Assembly: GCA_963662245.2 (NCBI GenBank)
Contig: CAXXVQ010000008.1
Coordinates: 248,001 to 312,000, forward strand
From: JAFGVL01 sp963662245
GTDB lineage: Bacteria > Bacteroidota > Bacteroidia > Bacteroidales > Paludibacteraceae
Direction: 5' to 3'
Length of the DNA: 64,000 bases
The position numbers were made by a program, and so were the translations under genes. The notes below the pieces were generated by a model. It worked only from the letters and a program-made list of their open reading frames with translations. It searched no databases and was not told where the DNA came from. Shown here piece by piece: positions 1-8,872 of this stretch (positions are counted from its first letter, which is position 1; every line of letters starts with the position of its first letter).

Positions 1-211
1 AGTACTTTAGGACTATGTAGTAAGCGAAATCTAAAAAACTAGTGTGTCGTTTATCACTATGATAATGTTTGATAAGTAATATTGCTGCTCCTAAAATAAA
101 GCTCTTTTCTTGACTAGTTAATGTCTCATTAATCGTTAGTTTTCTAACTACATCATTGAATTCAGGAATTTTACCAATGTGTTTTAATGTCCTTTTTGCT
201 TTTGATTCCAT
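1..211 (-). CDS. Partial N-terminus of a probable helicase partner (HamB-like), runs off the left edge
   Basis: An ATG at 211-209 on the minus strand opens a frame that stays open for 70 codons to the edge of the window. It begins only 8 bases after the stop of the HamA-like gene, so the two are probably co-transcribed. The visible protein starts MESKAKRTLKHIGKI and contains the segment SDKRHTSFLDFAYYIVLKY, a helical stretch that recalls the N-terminal region of DEAD/DEAH helicases found beside HamA (DUF1837) proteins; this is recall of a family pattern, not a comparison. No helicase motif lies in the visible part, so the assignment rests mainly on the neighbour. The frame is not in the conventional long-ORF set because it is truncated. 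Alternatives: any partner protein of a two-gene defence cassette. Confidence 0.5.
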   Translation of the reverse strand, partial: MESKAKRTLKHIGKIPEFNDVVRKLTINETLTSQEKSFILGAAILLIKHYHSDKRHTSFLDFAYYIVLKY

Positions 212-219
212 AATGTAAT

Positions 220-987
220 TTATTGTGTTATAATCTTAATTATTGCATCAATAGATTTCTTGTTTACACAAATGACATTGATTTTTTGGTAGTTAAAAGT
301 TTCGTTTTGTTTAGAGATTTCTTCATGGTTAGGTTTTAATATATTTTCGTCCCATTCTCCTTCGTGAAATATTGTTGATGAGGGTATAAGGTTGAGTTTG
401 TTGATGTCTGGAAATTCCTTTTTTACATAATTACTAGATAGATTTTTTATGTTTTTTAGAATGTCAGTAGAACTTTTAGCTAAGACAGCGTGGTTGTATG
501 CATTACTCCAAGGATTATTCTTGTTTTCTGGGTTAGTACCCTCTATCTTGTCTTTTAAATCGTTATATGCTTCCTTGATTTTCTTTTTATGAGATATTCC
601 TTCAGTTTTGATACTACCAGATTTACTTTCCATTATCCATTCCTCATTTGAGTAAGAATAATAGCCATCAAACCCTTTTTTTATAGAACCTTCTTCAAGA
701 TTCCTAAATAAGCATTCTTGTATGTATCCACATGAATTAAGGTAGAGATGAATTATAAATTCTGCTATTGACCCTTTAATGATGTTTTCGCTTTTTGTTT
801 TTAGATAAGTTGATATTTCAGTTTTGACAATGTCAATAGAACTGCCATTATCTCCATCCCAGATATCTACAATTTGTTCTTCTATTAGCCGTTCAATTTT
901 ATCGTCAACATTTTCAATGTTGATAAAATGGATGATATCACCATTGTCTGATTTTTTTATATCTACTGAAAAGAATTCATTTTCCAT
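220..987 (-). CDS. HamA-like (DUF1837-type) PD-(D/E)XK nuclease, candidate antiphage effector
   Basis: A 255-residue cytoplasmic protein without signal peptide or membrane segments. The middle carries the layout of a PD-(D/E)XK nuclease: an acidic residue in a helix (GSIAEF, Glu76), then GFDGYY (Asp107) and WIMESKSG (Glu120-Ser-Lys122), followed by a long lysine-rich helical segment. The spacing G-x-D ... W-x-x-E-x-K matches what is known of HamA/DUF1837 effectors of Hachiman defence, which are about 250-300 residues and sit directly upstream of a helicase gene. Here another frame starts 8 bases after the stop. Base composition is very AT rich, unlike the neighbouring addA gene on the opposite strand, consistent with an acquired cassette. 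It could instead be a different restriction-type nuclease or an ABC-3C-type protein; the fold call is firmer than the system call. Confidence 0.55.
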   Translation of the reverse strand: MENEFFSVDIKKSDNGDIIHFINIENVDDKIERLIEEQIVDIWDGDNGSSIDIVKTEISTYLKTKSENIIKGSIAEFIIHLYLNSCGYIQECLFRNLEEGSIKKGFDGYYSYSNEEWIMESKSGSIKTEGISHKKKIKEAYNDLKDKIEGTNPENKNNPWSNAYNHAVLAKSSTDILKNIKNLSSNYVKKEFPDINKLNLIPSSTIFHEGEWDENILKPNHEEISKQNETFNYQKINVICVNKKSIDAIIKIITQ

Positions 988-1152
988 ATATTGTGAGTTT
1001 ATTATTTTCCCAAATTTAAAAACAAACCCAACAAATCCATAGGTTTATAGCTGCTTTAACATTTAAAAAGTGTTATTGGTCTTTTTAGCCATATTTTCTT
1101 TTCTCTTTAACTCCCTCTAGCCAGTTCGAGCTATTTTCTTAATTTTGTGTCC

Positions 1153-4100
1153 ATGTCTAATTTTATAACATACAAGGCCTCTGCCGGTTCGGGGAAAACC
1201 TACACCTTGGCGGTGGAGTATATCAAGCAGCTGCTCTTGAGTGAAGAGCCGCATGCACATAGGCATATCTTGGCGGTAACTTTTACAAAGGAGGCTACCG
1301 GAGAGATGAAAGACCGTATCATAGCCGAGCTGTATGGTTTGTCGGCGGCTTTGCCCGAGAGCAAGGGCTTCTTGCAGTCGGTGCAAAAGGCAATGATTGA
1401 AGCCGGAAAAGCCATGACCGATGCCGAGGTGCAGCAGCAGGCAAAACGAGTGCTTACTGAGATTCTGCATGATTTCGGCCGTTTTTATGTGGGCACTATT
1501 GATAGTTTCTTTCAGCGTGTGTTGCGTAATTTGGCGCGTGAGTTGGGCAAGGGTTCTAAGTTCAATATCGAACTGAATACCGCCAAAACCATTGATGAGG
1601 CTGTAAATGCGATGATAGAGAATTCGCATGAAAACAAGTCGCTGCTGGAGTGGATAAGCCGCTATGTGGAAGAGCGCATAGAGCAGGGCCGAAGTTGGAA
1701 GGTGGATAAGGAACTGAAATCTTTTGGGCAGAATATTTTCAATGAGTTTTTTCAGGAGCACGAAATGGATTTGCGCAAGCAGATAGCTGAGCGCCCTGAG
1801 ATTTTTACCGAACTGATAAAAGAACACCGCAAGCGCAAGGATGCTTTCGAAACGCAGATGGAAGCTTTTGCCAATCTGTTTTTTAAGTATTTGGAAGATA
1901 ATGGAATTTCGCCCTTGGAATTGGGCGGAGGTGGCTCTCGTCCGGGTTATGTGGCGAGCTACTACAATAAAATTCTAAGCGGAAAATATGTTGATGATAT
2001 TTTTGGTTCGACAGTAGCCAAAGCCATGGAAGATGCCACAAAATGGGCTGGCGGTAAACTGGATAAAGGTCGCAAACTGGAAATTCAGCAACTGGCAGAA
2101 TCTACGCTGGTGGAGCACTTAACACAGACGGAGCATTTCCGCTCTGATGGTTTGGAGCTGTATAATTCCTCTATGCTTTTGTTGAAAAATATTCACCAAT
2201 TGGCCTTGCTGTGGGATATTGCCCTGACTATGGAGGAGCAAAACCGCGAGAACAACCGCTTTATGCTTTCGCAAACGGCCATGTTCCTGAACCAGATGTT
2301 GGCGGATTCAGATGCCTCATTCGTGTATGAAAAAATAGGCTCGGAGATCAAACATGTGATGATCGATGAGTTTCAAGATACTTCGCGCTTGCAATGGCGC
2401 AACTTCAAATCTCTGCTTTCGGAAATTGTTGCCAATAATAATTACAGCCTTTTGGTGGGTGATGTGAAACAGTCCATCTATCGCTGGCGTAATGGAGACT
2501 GGAGTATTCTGAATAATCTGGATAGGGAGTTTGAAACCACTTCAAAAACCTTAAGCACCAACTACCGCAGTGAGAAAAATGTGGTGGATTTCAATAATGA
2601 GTTTTTTGTGCAGGCAGCCAAAAGCTTGGATTACAACTTGCAAGAGGAATTTGGTGCGGGTATGGAAAGTCCGTTTAAGTCGGCTTACGATACTGCCAAT
2701 GTGTTTCAGCATGCGGTAAATGCTGCGCCTACGGGCTATGCCTCGGTAGACTTTTTAGCTAAAGATGAAGATGCAGACCTGAGTTATGAAGATGTGGTGT
2801 ACGCAAGCATAGTAGAGAAGTTGAGGCTTTTCCGCGAACTAGGAGTTACTGCCAAGGATATTTGCATTCTTACGCGTACCAATGTGCAAATTCGGGAGAT
2901 TGCCAATTATTTATCCTTACAAAAAGATGTAGAGCCCGAATTGTACAAGGAGGGCTATTTAAATATAATTTCGGGTGATGCTTTCCAGTTGGGGGCTTCG
3001 CCTGCTATCAAGATAATTGTGGAGGCTTTGCGCTTGCTCATGGATTGGGAAAACCCGGTTCCGCGTGCGCAATTGCTGATGTTGTGGAAGGAGTTCGACG
3101 CTAATAATGCCCGCAACGAAATGGATATGCACGCCCTACTTTCGGGTGCAAACAATGTAGATAGCCTCTTGCCAAAAGGTTTCCGTAAGAATGATTATGC
3201 AGAGCTGGAATTGATGCCCTTGTATGATTTGGTGTTGTTTATTTATCGCCTGTTTGTGGCGCCGATATTGGCTTCCGGAGCAGAAGAGAAATCGGAGTTT
3301 GTGCTTTTGGAGCAGTCAGATTATATGTTCTCCTTTATGGATGGACTCACAGATTATTTGCAACAAAACCCTTCGGATATCAAAGCCTTTTTGAGCTATT
3401 GGGATGAAGATATGCATCGCCGTTCAGTTCCGAAGAAATCTGATTTGGCAGGCGTACAGGCTATGACTATTCACAAGTCCAAAGGTTTGCAGTTCCACAC
3501 GGTGCTGGTTCCGTTTTGCGACTGGGAAATGGCTAAGCCATCTAACTTTTACCAAAAAAGCTTGGTTTGGTGCGATAAAAAAGCAGCGCCTTTCGATTTG
3601 GAAGTGTTGCCCATAGAGTACACCAAAACCATGAGCCGTTCGGTATTTTCCAAGGAATTTGCGCAAGAAACCGTGCAGCTATGGATGGATAACCTGAATG
3701 TGTTGTATGTGGCCTTTACTCGTGCGGAGAGTAATTTATGTGTGCTGTCTAAACAGAAAGGAAAAACTTCCAGCGTTCTAACTGTAGATTCACTGATGAA
3801 CGGCATGATACGCCAGCTTCCGGGAGTGGTAGAGGATCAATGCTATCAGTTGGGGGCAATAGTGGCTAGTAAGCAAATACAAGAGTCTCATTCGAGCAAT
3901 GTGTTGAAAGAAAAAACACATAAGGATGTGTTGGAAATTCGATTTCAGGCTAATGTGGAAGCCCGCGAAACGGTGGAATTCCGTCAATCGAACAAATCGA
4001 AAGAGTTTATCGAAACGGGTGAGAACCCGCAAGAGAAATCGTACATCAAGCAAGGGAATGTGATGCACTTCCTGTTCTCAAAAATCAAAACTTTGGACGA

Positions 4101-4473
4101 TGTAGAGTCGGCCGTGGATGAACTGATTTTTGAGGGATTAATCAATGCTGAGGAAAAGGCCTCGTACCTGCAACAAGTGACCGATGCCGTGCAAACTTCC
4201 AAAGTAGAGCAGTGGTTCTCAGGTAGCTATGAGCTGTTTAACGAGTGCGAAATCCTGCTAAAAGACGAAAACGGAAAAACCCGCTCTCGCCGTCCCGACC
4301 GTGTTATGGTAGGTGCTGATGATGTGATTGTGGTCGATTATAAATTTGGAGAAGAGCATGCCACCCACCAAAAACAAGTCACGCAATATATCCACCTACT
4401 CAACCGCATGGGTTACGAGAAGGTGAAAGGATATCTGTGGTATGTGAGTGATAATAAGGTGGTCGGAGTGTGA
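1153..4473 (+). CDS. addA: AddA-like UvrD-family helicase/exonuclease subunit
   Basis: A 1106-residue superfamily 1A helicase with a C-terminal nuclease domain, expected to unwind and resect double-strand ends for RecA-dependent repair as one half of an AddAB/RecBCD-type complex. Visible motifs: Walker A ASAGSGKT (residues 9-16), motif II MIDEFQDTS, motif III VGDVKQSIYRWR, motif IV TNYRS, motif V MTIHKSKGLQF and motif VI LYVAFTRA. The last 60 residues carry the nuclease signature: RRPDR (Asp1049) and VVDYKFG (Asp1062, Lys1064), with a downstream Q-x3-Y motif (QVTQYIHLL). The frame is open from a GTG at 1147, but the ATG at 1153 places the protein start directly before the Walker region and is preferred. 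Its partner-like gene lies one gene downstream on the same strand. GC content is visibly higher than in most of the window. Confidence 0.9.
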   Translation: MSNFITYKASAGSGKTYTLAVEYIKQLLLSEEPHAHRHILAVTFTKEATGEMKDRIIAELYGLSAALPESKGFLQSVQKAMIEAGKAMTDAEVQQQAKRVLTEILHDFGRFYVGTIDSFFQRVLRNLARELGKGSKFNIELNTAKTIDEAVNAMIENSHENKSLLEWISRYVEERIEQGRSWKVDKELKSFGQNIFNEFFQEHEMDLRKQIAERPEIFTELIKEHRKRKDAFETQMEAFANLFFKYLEDNGISPLELGGGGSRPGYVASYYNKILSGKYVDDIFGSTVAKAMEDATKWAGGKLDKGRKLEIQQLAESTLVEHLTQTEHFRSDGLELYNSSMLLLKNIHQLALLWDIALTMEEQNRENNRFMLSQTAMFLNQMLADSDASFVYEKIGSEIKHVMIDEFQDTSRLQWRNFKSLLSEIVANNNYSLLVGDVKQSIYRWRNGDWSILNNLDREFETTSKTLSTNYRSEKNVVDFNNEFFVQAAKSLDYNLQEEFGAGMESPFKSAYDTANVFQHAVNAAPTGYASVDFLAKDEDADLSYEDVVYASIVEKLRLFRELGVTAKDICILTRTNVQIREIANYLSLQKDVEPELYKEGYLNIISGDAFQLGASPAIKIIVEALRLLMDWENPVPRAQLLMLWKEFDANNARNEMDMHALLSGANNVDSLLPKGFRKNDYAELELMPLYDLVLFIYRLFVAPILASGAEEKSEFVLLEQSDYMFSFMDGLTDYLQQNPSDIKAFLSYWDEDMHRRSVPKKSDLAGVQAMTIHKSKGLQFHTVLVPFCDWEMAKPSNFYQKSLVWCDKKAAPFDLEVLPIEYTKTMSRSVFSKEFAQETVQLWMDNLNVLYVAFTRAESNLCVLSKQKGKTSSVLTVDSLMNGMIRQLPGVVEDQCYQLGAIVASKQIQESHSSNVLKEKTHKDVLEIRFQANVEARETVEFRQSNKSKEFIETGENPQEKSYIKQGNVMHFLFSKIKTLDDVESAVDELIFEGLINAEEKASYLQQVTDAVQTSKVEQWFSGSYELFNECEILLKDENGKTRSRRPDRVMVGADDVIVVDYKFGEEHATHQKQVTQYIHLLNRMGYEKVKGYLWYVSDNKVVGV

Positions 4474-4483
4474 GGAAACAACT

Positions 4484-4549
4484 ACACCACCCCCAACCCC
4501 CTAAACTAATCTTTATACACAAATCTAAGGTTTAGGGGGTTGGGGTGTT
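4484..4549. repeat. GC-rich inverted repeat after addA (possible terminator or palindromic element)
   Basis: Two arms of at least 16 complementary bases, built from runs of C and G (left arm ending ACCCCCTAAAC near 4506, right arm from GTTTAGGGGG at about 4530), are separated by a 23-base AT-rich loop. Only a weak T tract follows, so it is a poor classical terminator. Runs of this type (CCCCCTAA and its complement) are a common dispersed palindrome in Bacteroidota genomes. Either a REP-like element or an end-of-transcript structure between addA and the next gene. Confidence 0.6.
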
Positions 4550-4570
4550 GTTATCGTTGAATTTTATTAA

Positions 4571-5431
4571 ATGAAAAAAATAGTTCTCATAGTTTTAATT
4601 TGTAGTTCGCTTTTGGGGCTTGCGCAATCTAATTTTAAGGTGGATGATAAAAGCTACTCAACTAACGAGGTGCAAAAGCAATATACCTACCTGTTTGGGA
4701 TGAATCAGGCGGGAGCTTTTGATTTTGTGTTGGAGGATAGTGCAACTACTTGGGTGAACTATGCTGCTCAGATTAAACTAACGGAGCGGAATAGCTTTAA
4801 GGATACTACGAATTACAGAATTATCACTTATTTCTCACGCGATGGGCAGGATAGTTTGGTTAGTTGTTTTGAGGGTAAAAAGCTGGTCAGTTATTACAGT
4901 AAAACGCTGGATAGATTTGGTCGGGTAAGAAGTACAGATTATAGAAACTACGAAGACTCGAAGAAAAATAAAGCTTATAATTATTTGTATAAGGACACGA
5001 TAATTGATGATATGAAAGTGTCCTCACAATATGTGTATGCCACTTATGCGCGTCAGTTTAGGAGTTTTAATCGCCGATTGGATGCTTATGTTGATGAAAA
5101 TGGCGATACGATAAAAATAGTTACGGTAACCAATACCCAGGACTCAACAGTGGCATATCCGGCTCGTAAATTTAGTTTTCGTCGTAATCGTTACATGAAG
5201 CATAGTGGCAATGTGGATTACTTTGAGGAAGTGGAGATTTTGCCCGAGGAGTTTTTGGACAAAGAGCGCTTGATGTCAAAATATCTGGAGCCGATAAAGT
5301 TTAAGTTTACGGATTATCGTTACAATGATTTAAAATACAATTACTATAACGCTGATAGGTCAATAGATATTCAGATTACAAAAACTGATTCGGAACGCTC
5401 GGTCGTTCTCACTCAAAAAATAAAACAATAA
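4571..5431 (+). CDS. Hypothetical exported protein between addA and addB
   Basis: A 286-residue protein that I do not recognise. It starts with a clear signal peptide (MKKIVLIVLICSSLLGLAQ), cleaved near residue 19, so it acts in the periplasm or outer membrane. The mature part is rich in Tyr, Asp and charged residues, with no transmembrane segment and no Cys. A stretch near residues 85-130 (CFEGKKLVSYYSKTL, then GRVRSTDYRNY) resembles the repeating strand pattern of TonB-like or MORN-like exported proteins, but no domain can be named. Its stop codon is immediately followed by the ATG of the AddB-like gene (TAA-ATG), so the two are translationally linked although their functions look unrelated. 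Confidence 0.75.
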   Translation: MKKIVLIVLICSSLLGLAQSNFKVDDKSYSTNEVQKQYTYLFGMNQAGAFDFVLEDSATTWVNYAAQIKLTERNSFKDTTNYRIITYFSRDGQDSLVSCFEGKKLVSYYSKTLDRFGRVRSTDYRNYEDSKKNKAYNYLYKDTIIDDMKVSSQYVYATYARQFRSFNRRLDAYVDENGDTIKIVTVTNTQDSTVAYPARKFSFRRNRYMKHSGNVDYFEEVEILPEEFLDKERLMSKYLEPIKFKFTDYRYNDLKYNYYNADRSIDIQITKTDSERSVVLTQKIKQ

Positions 5432-8383
5432 ATGTCGGTACAGTCGCAACTACAGTTTGATAATATAGAGCCAAAAGGAACAGTTACTGCTGATGAGGCT
5501 TCGTTCTTATCCTTGGTGGCCAATGACTTGTTGGCTAAATACGGGAATGATTTGTCACGCATTACGGTGGTATTTCCGAACCGTCGTGCACGCTTATTTT
5601 TTAATGAGTATTTGTGCCAAAATTCAGACACTCCTGTTTGGGCTCCTGCCTATGCCGGACTGGATGAGCTGTTTAAGCAAAACAGCAACTTGAAACTTGC
5701 CGACCCGCTGAAACTCTTAACCGACCTTTATTACACTTATACTGAGGTTTATTATCGTAATCGTGAAGATGCAGCTAAGGAATCGTTCGACGAGTTTTAT
5801 TATTTCGGAGAAATCCTGTTGAGCGATTTCAACGATGTGGATAAAAACTTGGTCAACGAAATGGCTCTGTTTTCTAACCTTTCCGAACTCGACCAACTAA
5901 AGGATGATTTCGAACATCTAGACACGAAGCAATGGGAAGTGATTCAGCGATTTTTTAAAGATATTTCGAATAATCGCACACAGCTAAAAGAGGCTTTCTA
6001 TTCTATATGGAATATTTTGGGCGATGTGTACGCGCAGTTCCGTAAGAAGTTGACTGAACAGGCTTTGGCCTATGACGGAATGCTTTTCCGTGAAGTGGTG
6101 GAGCAATTGGAAGCCGGGAATTTGGAAACATTTACCCAACAGAAATATGTCTTTGTGGGCTTTAATGTATTGACGGAATGTGAGCGTAAGCTCTTCCGCA
6201 TTCTGAAGCAAAATGATAAGGCCTTGTTTTATTGGGATTATGATGAATATTATATGTCTTTTGCGCAAGAGGCTGGAAGGTTTATGCGTGATAATTTGCA
6301 GAAATTTGGCAATGAACTAACAGGGCAGGACACGCAAATGCTGCAAGGTAAACCTAAGTCGGTGACGATTGTGGAAAGCTCTTCGGAGAATGCGCAGGCA
6401 GCTTATGTGCCGCAGTTCCTAAATGAGGTGAACTACAAGGAAGAGGATACTGTGCCCGATACCGCTATTGTGCTATGCAATGAGCAGAACCTGCAAGCGG
6501 TAATGTACGCCGTGCCGGGTAAGACTAAGCAAGGCAATGCGATTACGGCTAATATCACGATGGGTTATCCGCTTACGCAGACGCCTGTTTTTAGTTTGAT
6601 TACGGCTTTGGCTGAATTGCAACTAAAGGGAGCTGACGATAAACGCTTCCGATATAATTTTGTGCTGCCGGTTTTGCGCCATCCCTATGTGCGTTTGCTG
6701 TTCTCGGATGCTTATACGGTGCAAACCGAGATGGTGAAGCAAAATAACTTTTTCCCAACGGCGGAGGAATTGCGTTTTCCACTGATATTTAAGTATTGTA
6801 AAGATAGCTTGCAGCTTTCGGCTTATTTGGTGGAAATAGTAAAACAGTTAGCCGTAAAATATGGCGAACATGAGGCTGCGGATGATAATTTCCGTCAGTT
6901 ATATAGCGAGGCGCTGTTCCGTGCTTTCCAAAGCTTGAACCGCTTGCACGACCTGATTAAGAATGGTGACTTGGTGCTCGAAAAGCAAACTTTTGTGAGC
7001 TTGCTGAAACGCATGTTATCCACTACTTCGGTGCCGTTTCACGGTGAGCCTGCTCGTGGCTTGCAGGTGATGGGTGTGCTGGAAACGCGTAATATGGATT
7101 TCCGCAATCTGCTGATGATGAGTGTTAACGAGGGCAGAATGCCGAAGTCGGAAAATGACTCCTCATTTATTCCTCATTTTATCCGCAAGTTCTTCGGGAT
7201 GACTACCATTGAGCATCAGGATTCGCTGTATGCTTATTACTTCTATCGACTGCTCCAACGCGCTGAAAACATAGCGCTGATATATAATGCTGCCAATTCG
7301 CAAACAGGGAAAATGGAGAAAAGCCGTTTCTTGTTGCAATTGCTTACTGAAAGCGGTTGGGATATTAAGCGCGTAAACCTGAAAGCGGAAATGCATCCGC
7401 ATCATCCTTCGGAATTGCGGGTGAAGAAGACGCCTGAGCTCTTGGCAAAAATAAAACATCAGTTTGACCAAAATATTAACCCTGAGGCGCAGCGACTGTC
7501 GCCATCGGCACTGAATAATTACTTGGATTGCAGTCTGCGTTTTTACCTGCAATATATTGAGAATATTCGCCCGCCTCGTGAGTTGTCTGATGAGTTGGAT
7601 AATTCCGTTTTGGGTAGTGTGTTCCACAAGGCGGTGGAGCTGATTTACCTTGAAATGGGTCGCGTTAAGCAGGAGCAGGGGCAGCCTTTCCCGGCCTTTA
7701 CGGTGAGTGAAGATATGATTGACGGCTTCCTGCATGCGCCTATGCGTATTGAACGAGCTATCGAGGAAGCTTTTAATGAAGAATTCTTCGGGAACAGAAA
7801 AGTTTCCCGAAACAGATACAACGGTGAGCAATTGGTGTATTTCAATGTGGTGATGCAGTTTGTGAAACGCCTGCTGCGTATTGATAAGGCTACGGCTCCG
7901 TTTACTGTTCTAGGTTTGGAACAGCGCTTCTATCGAGAAGTGCAGTTGGATGCTATGCGCATCACCGTGGGTGGTATTGTCGACCGTTTGGATGAAACCA
8001 AAGGAACCGTGCGCGTAGTGGATTACAAAACGGGTGGTCAGCCCAAGGAAGTAAAAGCCATGGATAATCTTTTTGTTTCCCATAAGGACAGAGCCAATTA
8101 TGCGTTTCAGGCATTCCTGTATTCGTCTATTCTTATCGAGCAAAAGCAAGATCCTGTGAGTCCGGCACTGATTTATATAAACAAAGCTACGGACGAGACT
8201 TATTCGCCCATTATAACCTGGAATAAAGAACCGATAGCCGACTTCCGAGCTTTGTCAGCCGACTTTGAGGAGGCTTTCTTAGAAAAACTTGGTGAGATAT
8301 TTAATCCTGATGTTCTCTTTGAACAAACCACTAATGAAAAAGCTTGTGAGTGGTGTGATTTTAAGGAGATGTGTGGGAAGTAA
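5432..8383 (+). CDS. addB: AddB-like Fe-S PD-(D/E)XK nuclease subunit
   Basis: A 983-residue protein matching the second subunit of AddAB-type recombination enzymes. The N-terminal two thirds look like a degenerate UvrD-type helicase: VVFPNRRARLFF near residues 46-57 stands where Walker A would be and has lost the GKT. The C-terminal domain holds a nuclease: LSPSALNNYLDCSLRFY, GSVFHKAVE, VDRLD (Asp851), VVDYKTG (Asp864, Lys866) and a following Q-x3-Y (QAFLY). Cys700 plus Cys972, Cys975 and Cys981 at the extreme C-terminus (CEWCDFKEMC) reproduce the four-Cys [4Fe-4S] staple known from AddB. It starts directly at the stop of the preceding exported protein. GC content matches addA. The pair is expected to process double-strand breaks. 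Confidence 0.88.
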   Translation: MSVQSQLQFDNIEPKGTVTADEASFLSLVANDLLAKYGNDLSRITVVFPNRRARLFFNEYLCQNSDTPVWAPAYAGLDELFKQNSNLKLADPLKLLTDLYYTYTEVYYRNREDAAKESFDEFYYFGEILLSDFNDVDKNLVNEMALFSNLSELDQLKDDFEHLDTKQWEVIQRFFKDISNNRTQLKEAFYSIWNILGDVYAQFRKKLTEQALAYDGMLFREVVEQLEAGNLETFTQQKYVFVGFNVLTECERKLFRILKQNDKALFYWDYDEYYMSFAQEAGRFMRDNLQKFGNELTGQDTQMLQGKPKSVTIVESSSENAQAAYVPQFLNEVNYKEEDTVPDTAIVLCNEQNLQAVMYAVPGKTKQGNAITANITMGYPLTQTPVFSLITALAELQLKGADDKRFRYNFVLPVLRHPYVRLLFSDAYTVQTEMVKQNNFFPTAEELRFPLIFKYCKDSLQLSAYLVEIVKQLAVKYGEHEAADDNFRQLYSEALFRAFQSLNRLHDLIKNGDLVLEKQTFVSLLKRMLSTTSVPFHGEPARGLQVMGVLETRNMDFRNLLMMSVNEGRMPKSENDSSFIPHFIRKFFGMTTIEHQDSLYAYYFYRLLQRAENIALIYNAANSQTGKMEKSRFLLQLLTESGWDIKRVNLKAEMHPHHPSELRVKKTPELLAKIKHQFDQNINPEAQRLSPSALNNYLDCSLRFYLQYIENIRPPRELSDELDNSVLGSVFHKAVELIYLEMGRVKQEQGQPFPAFTVSEDMIDGFLHAPMRIERAIEEAFNEEFFGNRKVSRNRYNGEQLVYFNVVMQFVKRLLRIDKATAPFTVLGLEQRFYREVQLDAMRITVGGIVDRLDETKGTVRVVDYKTGGQPKEVKAMDNLFVSHKDRANYAFQAFLYSSILIEQKQDPVSPALIYINKATDETYSPIITWNKEPIADFRALSADFEEAFLEKLGEIFNPDVLFEQTTNEKACEWCDFKEMCGK

Positions 8384-8390
8384 GATATGG

Positions 8391-8420
8391 AAAAGCCCTG
8401 CTAGGAATAGCAGCGCTTTT
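8391..8420 (+). terminator. Terminator hairpin after addB
   Basis: The arms AAAAGC-CCTGCTA and TAGCAG-CGCTTTT close on a GGAA loop eight bases after the addB stop codon. The 3' arm ends in four T. A related hairpin lies in inverse orientation at 8828-8853. Confidence 0.7.
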
Positions 8421-8458
8421 CAGTTATTTTATTAATAAGCTAGAGGTCCTTTTGTTAG

Positions 8459-8582
8459 CCCCTCGCTGGCGCAGATATTTATCTGTGCATTAGTCTTCAG
8501 ACTAAATGTTATCTCATGAAATTTAGCTAAAAATCTTTTGCTCTAATGAGCAAAGCACAGACTCAAGTCTGCGCCAGCGGGG
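8459..8582. repeat. Multi-hairpin palindromic element (MITE/REP-like) in the addB intergenic gap
   Basis: The 489-base gap between addB and the next gene contains a 124-base imperfect palindrome. The outer arms are CCCC(TC)GCTGGCGCAGA at 8459-8475 and TCTGCGCCAGCGGGG at 8568-8582. Each arm can also fold on itself (GCAGA...TCTGTGC on the left, GCACAGACT...AGTCTGCGC on the right). Two inner hairpins lie at 8490-8505 (TTAGTCT/AGACTAA) and about 8537-8553 (TTTGCTC/GAGCAAA). No frame is open. The form is that of a small non-autonomous repeat or REP element of the kind mobilised by REP-associated tyrosine transposases; that origin is inference. The remaining gap, 8583-8827, is AT rich and I see no gene in it. 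Confidence 0.65.
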
Positions 8583-8827
8583 TAAAACTTCTCAATAATA
8601 AGATTGTTGTTTTTCGTAATATTTTCATTCTTATAAATTTATATCGGATTCTGAGAATTTAGTTTTTGAAAACAAGTATTTTTCATGAGTAAAACCCTAT
8701 AATTGAATATATTTAGTCCAAGTTAAATGGTTGGGAAATGTTATAAATGTTCCGCAGGATGTCTGGGGAGCTAGCCGAGGGCTATCTTTGCTTCCTAGAG
8801 AATTTCTGAAACTATCCGAAAACAAAT

Positions 8828-8853
8828 CAGCCCCACTATTTCTAGCAGGGCTG
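8828..8853 (-). terminator. Terminator hairpin for the T9SS cargo gene on the minus strand
   Basis: Read on the minus strand, CAGCCCTGCTA-GAAA-TAGTGGGGCTG follows the stop codon of the minus-strand gene at 8873 by about 20 bases and is followed by a T-rich stretch. Its left arm is nearly identical to the hairpin at 8391-8420 in opposite orientation. Confidence 0.6.
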
Positions 8854-8872
8854 GTTCTTATCTCTATGTAGG

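Noticed and set aside
1117..1827. Minus-strand open frame of 236 codons opposite addA
   Set aside because: It lies wholly opposite the start of addA, which has full helicase motifs. The protein has no domain-like pattern and is a shadow frame.
7163..7831. Minus-strand frame of 222 codons inside addB
   Set aside because: Opposite the nuclease region of addB, with composition typical of a reverse shadow frame.
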